This document shows positions 1-5,401 of a DNA stretch of 6,593 nt, in pieces; position 1 is the stretch's first letter, and each line of letters starts with the position of its first letter. This stretch comes from Segetibacter sp. Lineage in GTDB: Bacteria; Bacteroidota; Bacteroidia; Chitinophagales; Chitinophagaceae. The stretch spans positions 1 to 6,593 of the forward strand of contig JASLBT010000306.1 of the NCBI GenBank assembly GCA_030146445.1, read 5' to 3'. The notes under the pieces were generated by a model. It was not told the origin of the DNA and made no database searches. It saw only the letters and a list, made by a program, of their open reading frames with translations. A program made the position numbers and the translations under genes.

Positions 1-3
1 GCA

Positions 4-49
4 TTAAGGTATTGGGTATAAAGGTATTGGGTATAAAGGTATTGGGTAA
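4..49. repeat. 15-bp tandem repeat array, about three copies
   Basis: The unit AAGGTATTGGGTATA repeats with an exact 15-bp period (GGTATT begins at 8, 23 and 38). It is better read as alternating 7- and 8-bp words, TATTGGG and TATAAAGG. The third copy decays after position 47. The array lies about 180 bp past the stop of the DUF3124 gene and may continue left of the window. Its complement has the same 7+8 structure as the array at 5343-5401, and 16 bases (4-19) match the complement of 5364-5379 exactly. It looks like an intergenic microsatellite. I see no coding role. Confidence 0.85.
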
Positions 50-229
50 TGAGCTTTGGGGAGTTGAAGTTTGGTAGCGATACATGTCTCCGCCAGGGAA
101 AGTGATTTGGACGAAGAGTCACCCACCAGCAAGTTAACAACGTTTCAACAGCCAGGTCGCGCCGGGCATCTGTTCTCTAGCGTCTTCAACAAAGCTTTGA
201 TCACTTCCCGCAAGCCTATTCGAAAGCCG

Positions 230-739
230 CTATTTGCCGGTCTTTACACCATCGGTGGTAAATGAAATACCCATATTGTTATACGTACCCAGCATAACAG
301 CCTGCACCAGGGGCGCTAACGTGGTATCAGCAGCACGCCATTCAACAATAAAGTTTGCTCCTGCCCCGCCCTCCGCCTCCTGCTCCTCCACCACGAACTC
401 CACGGAATTCATTGGTTTCAACAGCACTGCACTATCCAGGTAAGCTTTCAGCAAGGTTCCCTGTGAACTGTAATAATCCACTTTCGAAATATATATGCTG
501 TCGTTGAAGTTCATGCTTCTGACGCTCAATGTTGCTGCCAGGTTTGTTGCGCGTGTTCCATTTTGCATGTAGATGTGTGAGTAAATAGGCACATACACCA
601 GGTTGCTTGCAGGAAGCCGGCTCGTGTCAAGTTGCACATAATGGTACTGCTCACTAGGGAAATGAACCTTGGTATTGTACTGTCCGTCCTTACAGGCGAA
701 CAGTCCGAAAGACAACAGTATGACCGTCAAGTTTTTCAT
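230..739 (-). CDS. DUF3124 domain-containing lipoprotein
   Basis: This 169-residue protein has a short signal peptide (MKNLTVILLSFGLFAC). The lipobox LFAC has the lipidated cysteine at residue 16, so it is probably anchored in a membrane facing the periplasm. Residues about 45-165 match my memory of the DUF3124 family, whose function is unknown: YVPIYSHIY near residue 50, a LAATLSVRSMN strand, FVVEEQEAEGGAGANFIVEW at about 114-133, and a closing AVMLGTYNNMGISF. Domain and length are complete for this family. It ends with TAG at 230-232. The ATG at 737-739 is supported by the signal peptide directly after it. It follows the propeller gene by 135 bp in the same orientation, with a weak candidate promoter of its own, so co-transcription is uncertain. 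The DUF3124 call is from recall of conserved motifs. An alternative would be a related export-linked immunoglobulin-like fold. Confidence 0.85.
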   Translation of the reverse strand: MKNLTVILLSFGLFACKDGQYNTKVHFPSEQYHYVQLDTSRLPASNLVYVPIYSHIYMQNGTRATNLAATLSVRSMNFNDSIYISKVDYYSSQGTLLKAYLDSAVLLKPMNSVEFVVEEQEAEGGAGANFIVEWRAADTTLAPLVQAVMLGTYNNMGISFTTDGVKTGK

Positions 740-753
740 TGTTGTACAAAATA

Positions 754-780
754 CAAATAAAATTTAGTTGACGAATACAA
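754..780 (-). promoter_or_regulatory. weak candidate Bacteroidota-type promoter for the DUF3124 gene
   Basis: On the minus strand TTTATTTG (754-761) matches the Bacteroidota -7 consensus TAnnTTTG with one mismatch. A TTG (778-780) lies 16 bp upstream as a possible -33 element, which is shorter than the usual spacing. The ATG is about 15 bp past the -7 element, so the leader would be very short. The region is AT-rich, so a chance match is possible. Confidence 0.3.
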
Positions 781-829
781 GCTGTTTTTTCTCAACTAAG
801 ATGCCTGCATTCCCGAACGAATTAGGAGA

Positions 830-850
830 GGTTGCCTGACCTTCGCAACC
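830..850 (-). terminator. hairpin after the propeller gene, possible weak terminator
   Basis: GGTTGC and GCAACC form a perfect 6-bp stem around a 9-nt loop, starting 25 nt past the propeller stop codon. On the minus strand it is followed by TCTCCTAATT rather than a U tract, so it is not a classical intrinsic terminator. It could act as a transcript-end stabiliser or be incidental. Confidence 0.3.
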
Positions 851-874
851 GCCCCTTGCAAACGCATCGTTTTG

Positions 875-3784
875 TTACTGCTTAAGAATTGAGCTTGTAA
901 TCACTTGTTTATTCTGGATTACCCGGAGTTTGTACATCCCGGCTGAAAAAGTACTCACTTTCAGTTGAACGCTTTCACTTCCGCCCTGGACGAGCACTCC
1001 GCTACCCGTCTGCAATAAACGACCATGTAGGTCCATTAGCGTAAAAGCATAAGCACCAGCTTCGCTGCTGCTGACAACAAACGACCCGGCAGAATTTACC
1101 GGGTTCGGAAGAATTCTCACTTGCAACCCTTTAACCACACTTGTGGAGCGGATTACAACCGTGTTCGAAAACACTGGTGCCTGGTTCGGTTCAGTTCCCA
1201 TAATGCGGTAGTAACCCACCGAGGCGGTGAGTTTGTGCCGGTAGTGAAAATTGGTCGCCGTAAGATCCGCTATTTCGGTGAAGCCTATTCCATCGCTACT
1301 GTATTGAATTCTGTAATGTGCTTTTGTGCTTGCATCGGTAGCTTTCCAGTTTAGCAGCGACACCCCTCCGGGACCAGCAGTGCCAGATAGCGAGATGTTT
1401 CGTAATGGAAGCAACGAAGAAATAACGCCGGTAAAGATCCCGCGGCCGTGCGTAGCTGCAGCCACGATATTATCTGAAGCCCTTAGCTTCAGCATATCAG
1501 TACGAACGGGTGGAAATCCCGGGCTTGGCATCCAAACAGTAAACGCTCCATTAACCAGTGCCGTTGTATAAACACCTGCTTCGGTGGCAAGAAGAACTTT
1601 GCTGTTGTCCCCCGGGTGAAACATGGCCCATCGTACCGGCATGTCAGGGAGGTTGCCATCAATTGCTAACCAACTACTCCCACCATCCCTGCTGTACCAC
1701 ACATTGTTGATACCATAATTTGTAAATACTGCCAGGAGGTAATCGTCAGAGGTTCCGATGTTGATGCAGTTCAAGAATCCGCCGGGGAAATCATTTGACG
1801 TAAGCACCGTCGTTTTTGCATCGATGGTCGCATTGGTAACGGTGTTCGCATCGTCGATCCGCACCAACCCGCCATTCGAACCGCCAACAAACAACCGATT
1901 TGGCGTATATGGCGAGCATGCAAAGGCAGAGGCATTTCCATGGGTTGTGCCACGCATAAGGCTGGTAACTGCGATGGTATCACGTAGCGAAGTAGCGGCG
2001 TTTGTTGCGGTTGATGGATTGTTCCATCGCAGGATACTGTCCCTCGCGGGAGAGGTACTCCAACTTGCATAAAGCACATTGGCGTTGTCGTCGTAAGTAA
2101 AAGGATTTACAAACATTCCCGGTCCGCCTGTGCCGCTAAGATTGATGCCCGACCAGGTGCTTCCTCCATTGGTACTCCGGCGAAACTGGTTGTAAACATA
2201 TGTTGCAAACTGAATGTTCGGATTTTTCTGGTTGATGTGGACAAACATACCGTCGCCACCGGTTACCTCGATTGATGATCCGAGCCCGGGATATTTTAGC
2301 TGGTGTGTACCATTATCCTGCGCGCCTGCTATGAAATAATTTGGATTGGTTGGATGAACTGCCACCGAATAAAACTGCTTGATCGCGAGGTTCCGGTTTT
2401 TATCGCGGTAAGTCCGGCCAGAATCACGGGATAAAAAGATGCCACCGTCTGTGCCCATAACAACCCTGTTTTCGCTACCTACCTTAAACCATTGTATCCA
2501 TTGGTGGTCGGCATGTACATACGGACTGGTACTAACCCAAAAGGTATTTCTTTGTACTGTTCTTCCGGAGTCCCTCGATTTGTAGGCATCAAGTCCTGCC
2601 ACGATGATTTGGCTTGAATTATCGGGATTAATGGCCAGGGTTAGATCATACCAACCTTGTGTATTGGTGATACCTGTGGGGAAAGCAGTTCTGTTTCGGA
2701 TGGACCATGTTGCGCCGCCATCGATAGACATATAGCAACTGTCCACATTATTCGACGTATTGGTGGTAACTGCATAAAGGGTATCTGCAAGCGCAGCAAT
2801 TTCAAGCCGGTTGGCCTTAACAGTTGTGTTTTGTCTTATGCCTGTGCCTTCGTTCCAGGTTCCGCTGCTTACGGTTGAAGGGGTACTGGTGTAGCGGTAA
2901 TTTACAGAACCGCTACTGTATCCAAAGCTTGCATGCAGCTTGCCTGTAGAACTGAATTCGATATCGGTGCAAAAGCTTGGAGAGGTTGTGGTGAGGCCGG
3001 TTGGCGTAATATTTTTCCAGCTGGCTCCGCCATTCGACGAACGACGTAAGCCAAAGCCCCTGGTTGCCAGGTAAACATCTCCATTTGGACCGCAAAGGAT
3101 TTTGAAGTTCCTTCTGAAGCCTAGTGTGGCTGTAAGGCCGCTCCATGTTAAACCATGGTTTGTTGATTTATAAACACCGCGTCCAAAAACAGCATCAGCA
3201 TTGCTGGTTGCTTCACCAGTTGCCGCGTACAGAATATCGGGATTGCCAGGATCCTGGCAAATAGAAGCAATCGCCAGGTTATCAAGATGTTCACTTATGT
3301 TTTTCCAGTTCGGAACACTTTCGAGAAAGTTTGTACACTTCCATATACCCCCCGCGACCCCGCCTGCAAATACCGTGTTCCCTGTCGGGTCGCTTTGATC
3401 GATCAAAACCGCCTTAACCCGTCCTGAAGTATAGCTGACAGTTCCTGCAGCTCCACGCCTGTTTCCGTTGCTTGGCCCCACAGAATCGAAGTTGGGTCCT
3501 CTTTCGGTCCATACTAAGTCGAGCGTCCTGTAGTTGTTGGCTTGCTTTAACTGTTCAGTATACTCCAGCGCGTACCAGAGTCGCTCAACCGGAACATAAC
3601 CCAGCCTGGGGTCTCTGGTTTTTTCAGTTTCGAGTAGCCCCCTTTCCAGAGGACCATCATACTTTTCATGTTCTTCGATTGCGTCTGCCTGTTCCCGCTC
3701 AGGAGTATCTAATGATGAGCATCGGGAAAACAAGAAGGTGAAAATCAGGGGCGTCAATACTAAATGGTAAAGATTTGTTTTCAT
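875..3784 (-). CDS. exported Asp-box (BNR/sortilin-like) beta-propeller protein with T9SS sorting domain
   Basis: This 969-residue protein has a hydrophobic export signal (residues 5-20) and a charged, Glu-rich segment (about 28-62) ending in DPRLGYVPVERL. A large propeller region follows, about residues 88-790. Seven Asp-box motifs of the form SxDxGxxW start at 207, 249, 353, 403, 452, 537 and 698; those at 403 and 452 have V or Y in place of W. The ATHGRGIF at 777-784 is a typical last-blade motif of such propellers. Residues about 796-880 look like a fibronectin-III-like beta domain. Residues 887-969 are a type A T9SS C-terminal domain, with ILPNPVNS at 891-898 and GMYKLRV at 949-955. The protein should cross the inner membrane by Sec and the outer membrane by T9SS, then be released or surface-attached. 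No catalytic residues of a sialidase or peptidase are evident, so binding or adhesion is as likely as enzymatic activity. The start has no Shine-Dalgarno, as is usual here, and the signal supports the ATG at 3782-3784. The stop is TAA. Confidence 0.9.
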   Translation of the reverse strand: MKTNLYHLVLTPLIFTFLFSRCSSLDTPEREQADAIEEHEKYDGPLERGLLETEKTRDPRLGYVPVERLWYALEYTEQLKQANNYRTLDLVWTERGPNFDSVGPSNGNRRGAAGTVSYTSGRVKAVLIDQSDPTGNTVFAGGVAGGIWKCTNFLESVPNWKNISEHLDNLAIASICQDPGNPDILYAATGEATSNADAVFGRGVYKSTNHGLTWSGLTATLGFRRNFKILCGPNGDVYLATRGFGLRRSSNGGASWKNITPTGLTTTSPSFCTDIEFSSTGKLHASFGYSSGSVNYRYTSTPSTVSSGTWNEGTGIRQNTTVKANRLEIAALADTLYAVTTNTSNNVDSCYMSIDGGATWSIRNRTAFPTGITNTQGWYDLTLAINPDNSSQIIVAGLDAYKSRDSGRTVQRNTFWVSTSPYVHADHQWIQWFKVGSENRVVMGTDGGIFLSRDSGRTYRDKNRNLAIKQFYSVAVHPTNPNYFIAGAQDNGTHQLKYPGLGSSIEVTGGDGMFVHINQKNPNIQFATYVYNQFRRSTNGGSTWSGINLSGTGGPGMFVNPFTYDDNANVLYASWSTSPARDSILRWNNPSTATNAATSLRDTIAVTSLMRGTTHGNASAFACSPYTPNRLFVGGSNGGLVRIDDANTVTNATIDAKTTVLTSNDFPGGFLNCINIGTSDDYLLAVFTNYGINNVWYSRDGGSSWLAIDGNLPDMPVRWAMFHPGDNSKVLLATEAGVYTTALVNGAFTVWMPSPGFPPVRTDMLKLRASDNIVAAATHGRGIFTGVISSLLPLRNISLSGTAGPGGVSLLNWKATDASTKAHYRIQYSSDGIGFTEIADLTATNFHYRHKLTASVGYYRIMGTEPNQAPVFSNTVVIRSTSVVKGLQVRILPNPVNSAGSFVVSSSEAGAYAFTLMDLHGRLLQTGSGVLVQGGSESVQLKVSTFSAGMYKLRVIQNKQVITSSILKQ

Positions 3785-3821
3785 AGGGATTGGTTATCGT
3801 CAGAAAAGATTATTGCCGACG

Positions 3822-3835
3822 CCGGTCTTAACCGG
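3822..3835 (-). other. small hairpin in the leader of the propeller gene
   Basis: CCGGT and ACCGG form a 5-bp GC-rich stem with a 4-nt loop, about 38 nt before the propeller ATG. I found no TAnnTTTG element in the 238-bp gap, so the promoter of this gene is not located. A regulatory role is only a possibility. Confidence 0.3.
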
Positions 3836-3914
3836 GAACAGTTTGTAGCAGCCGTTGATTTTTTTAGCTCGAACTGTTACCACCTGAAAATGCTACGATC
3901 TTTCAGATTTGTGC

Positions 3915-3928
3915 CTTCGCTTGCGAAG
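3915..3928. other. perfect inverted repeat CTTCGC-TT-GCGAAG
   Basis: This 6-bp inverted repeat has a 2-nt centre, which would fold as a 5-bp stem with a 4-nt loop. It lies mid-gap, 95 nt past the Smr stop codon and 131 nt before the propeller start. It could be part of a transcript end or a protein-binding palindrome. There is no U tract on either side. Confidence 0.3.
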
Positions 3929-3955
3929 ACAATTGAATGCTAACGGTTGATTACA

Positions 3956-3973
3956 ACAAAGGCAAATGCCTGT
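3956..3973 (-). terminator. candidate weak terminator after the Smr gene
   Basis: On the minus strand ACAGGCA pairs with TGCC-TT-TGT (7 bp with a 2-nt bulge and a tiny loop), followed by the T-rich TTGTAATC. It lies about 50 nt past the Smr stop codon. Stem geometry is poor, so this is tentative. Confidence 0.2.
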
Positions 3974-4022
3974 CTTAACTGGCTAATTCACTTCAAAGTA
4001 TTGATTATTATCTGACAGCGAG

Positions 4023-5042
4023 TCAATGCTGGAAGAAAATTTCTGTAGCACCATAACCAAAACGCGGATCGTATTGGTTGATAAACGATTTTACCTCGTG
4101 ACGGGTCTTTAATATCTCGTGAATTTCCTCTTTCAATCGCCCTTTGCCAAGGCCATGTATTACGATGAGGCTGGGTTGCCGATGTGCGACGGCCAGGTCG
4201 TAATACTTTTCAAACTCTTTTAATTGCATCGATATGATCTCAAGGTTGGAAAGCCGCTCCCAATCATTGGTGATCTTTTCAATGTGCAGGTCGATAATCG
4301 TTCGTGCGGGTTCGAGGTGTTGGCGGGCATTTTTTGCATTGTACACCTTGTAGCCCACATTAGAAAGGGCGGCCAGGTCCATCTTCTCCTCCGGGCGCGG
4401 AGGATATCTTTCTAATAACAGGTGATTTATAGAAGGTTCATTATTTTCCTTTAAGGCTTCAATCTTTTTAAAGAGTTGTTTCGGCTTTATTTTTAGAGAA
4501 GCTTCGCAGTATTCTGCTTTGTTCTTATCAGGTTTTACGAGTGAGAACTCAAACTCAAAAGCAGGATTGTCGTTCAGGCTTTCAAATGATACATCGTGTA
4601 AGTAAAAATCTTTGAACCCGTTTATTTCACTTGTTATCTCAAAGTCGGTCCGGCCGAAAAAGTTAAGTTTATAGGTGAATTCGTAACTGAGTTCCGTACG
4701 GTTGATCAGGTATATTTTAAACAGATCCACCTGTTCATCACCAAAAACATCCGTATCGAATTTCGGAAAAAAGGCCAGCCATATCCCGTTTTCCACCTTT
4801 ACTTCATCCCTTCTTTTTTCTTTTTGTACCTGGTCAACATATACCTTTTCCTTCTTTTTTTCAGGAAACAGCTTTTTCTCAGTAAAACGCTTGAAATACG
4901 GGAAGTCGATCTGGTCCATATACGCAGGAAACTTTACCCCTTTTACTTCTATCAACACCATTTTGTCATTGATCACCTCGATTACCTTGCCGGTATCGTT
5001 GCTGTGAACCACCACTATTTCATCACCTACCTGGTATTTCAT
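4023..5042 (-). CDS. DUF2027 and Smr domain protein
   Basis: The protein is 339 residues from the chosen start. Residues 1-50 (MKYQVGDEIVVVHSNDTGKV) resemble a small SH3/KOW-like barrel and match the N-terminus I know from Bacteroidota DUF2027 proteins. Residues 55-82 are a Lys/Glu-rich linker. A beta-rich middle section (about 84-190) completes DUF2027. The C-terminal Smr domain (about 249-338) carries DLH at 251-253, HGLGKGRL at 296-303 and the closing GYGATEIFF. Smr domains, as in the MutS2 C-terminus, bind nucleic acid and some cut DNA or RNA; the role of this architecture is not established. There is no signal peptide, so it should be cytoplasmic. The frame also opens at an ATG 36 nt upstream (5078), adding 12 residues (MFPEAKSLIYRI). 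I prefer 5042 because it matches the family N-terminus and leaves a normal leader after the promoter at 5093-5122. The stop is TGA. Confidence 0.9.
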   Translation of the reverse strand: MKYQVGDEIVVVHSNDTGKVIEVINDKMVLIEVKGVKFPAYMDQIDFPYFKRFTEKKLFPEKKKEKVYVDQVQKEKRRDEVKVENGIWLAFFPKFDTDVFGDEQVDLFKIYLINRTELSYEFTYKLNFFGRTDFEITSEINGFKDFYLHDVSFESLNDNPAFEFEFSLVKPDKNKAEYCEASLKIKPKQLFKKIEALKENNEPSINHLLLERYPPRPEEKMDLAALSNVGYKVYNAKNARQHLEPARTIIDLHIEKITNDWERLSNLEIISMQLKEFEKYYDLAVAHRQPSLIVIHGLGKGRLKEEIHEILKTRHEVKSFINQYDPRFGYGATEIFFQH

Positions 5043-5092
5043 AATACGATAAATTAAACTTTTAGCTTCCGGGAACAAATCCTGCGAGTTGG

Positions 5093-5122
5093 CAAAATTA
5101 CTACAGTTGGGTGGATTGCAGA
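5093..5122 (-). promoter_or_regulatory. Bacteroidota-type promoter for the Smr gene
   Basis: On the minus strand TAATTTTG (5093-5100) matches the -7 consensus TAnnTTTG perfectly. TCTG (5119-5122), 18 bp upstream, is one base from the -33 TTTG. Transcription starting about 6 nt past the -7 element would give a leader of about 45 nt to the ATG at 5042, but only about 9 nt to the alternative ATG at 5078. Confidence 0.55.
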
Positions 5123-5270
5123 TTCTCGGATTTGTGGAAGGGATTGGCTAACATGGCAAGAACCTGTTCGGGAGGGAGAAATCAGGTGCACGCTGGTTTC
5201 ACCACAGACACCGGAAGGAACGGCTCCGGAACGGAAAGCTATTTGAACCTTCAAACAAATGGAACAAACG
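5123..5270. other. intergenic stretch without a recognisable gene
   Basis: This is part of the 355-bp gap between the permease and Smr genes. It contains a 7-bp direct repeat GGAACGG (5217-5223 and 5228-5234), an inverted repeat CCGGA/TCCGG (5211-5215 and 5225-5229), and TTTGAA-CC-TTCAAA (5242-5255). A 66-codon minus-strand frame covers most of the stretch but has no recognisable domain and overlaps the Smr promoter, so I do not call it a gene. No tRNA-like fold was seen. Confidence 0.4.
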
Positions 5271-5293
5271 CGTTGTAACCATGGATGACAACG
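5271..5293 (-). terminator. candidate hairpin terminator after the permease gene
   Basis: CGTTGT and ACAACG form a perfect 6-bp stem with an 11-nt loop that contains the palindrome CCATGG. On the minus strand it is followed by the T-rich GCGTTTGTTCCATTTG. It lies about 105 nt past the permease stop codon. The long loop and interrupted T tract make it a weak candidate. Confidence 0.25.
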
Positions 5294-5299
5294 AACTAC

Positions 5300-5336
5300 T
5301 CAACTTATCAACCAGTCAACCTATCAACAACTCAAC
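5300..5336. repeat. 8-bp-period TCAAC array, five copies
   Basis: TCAAC begins at 5300, 5308, 5316, 5324 and 5332, an exact 8-bp period with a variable 3-bp spacer. A decayed sixth copy (CGAAC at 5292) keeps the phase. On the minus strand it reads GTTGA plus three bases, repeated. It lies between the permease stop codon and the Smr promoter, next to the array at 5343-5401 but with a different core. Confidence 0.85.
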
Positions 5337-5342
5337 GTCTCC

Positions 5343-5401
5343 ACCTCAATACCTAATACCTCAATACCCAATACCTTAAAACCTCAATACCTATAACCTA
5401 A
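5343..5401. repeat. degenerate 7+8-bp (15-bp period) repeat array at the permease stop codon
   Basis: Units beginning ACC follow one another without gaps: ACCTCAAT (5343), ACCTAAT (5351), ACCTCAAT (5358), ACCCAAT (5366), ACCTTAAA (5373), ACCTCAAT (5381), ACCTATA (5389) and ACCTAA (5396). Unit lengths mostly alternate 8 and 7, giving a 15-bp super-period. The last unit contains CTA at 5398-5400, which is the permease TAG stop on the minus strand. Bases 5364-5379 are the exact complement of 4-19 in the left array. Confidence 0.85.

Noticed and set aside
134..229. In-frame continuation of 31 codons past the DUF3124 TAG stop
   Set aside because: The family already ends at GISF plus a short tail, so the stop is at the normal place; the extension resembles nothing known and is probably chance.
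71..265. Plus-strand 64-codon frame next to the left repeat
   Set aside because: No recognisable domain, no promoter-like sequence, and it overlaps the end of the well-supported DUF3124 gene on the other strand.
1758..2079. Overlapping 102-104-codon frames on both strands inside the propeller gene
   Set aside because: They are alternative-frame readings of a long gene whose own frame carries clear Asp-box motifs throughout.
5054..5254. Minus-strand 66-codon frame in the permease-Smr gap
   Set aside because: It overlaps the Smr promoter and leader, has no signal peptide or domain, and its composition looks like translated non-coding DNA.
5300..5401. Possible CRISPR array
   Set aside because: Units are only 7-8 bp with no 25-40 bp spacers, and no cas gene is present.
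4..5401. Inverted repeats as ends of a composite mobile element
   Set aside because: No transposase or integrase lies between them, the repeats are low-complexity tandem arrays rather than defined ends, and the enclosed genes include a phylum-typical Smr gene.
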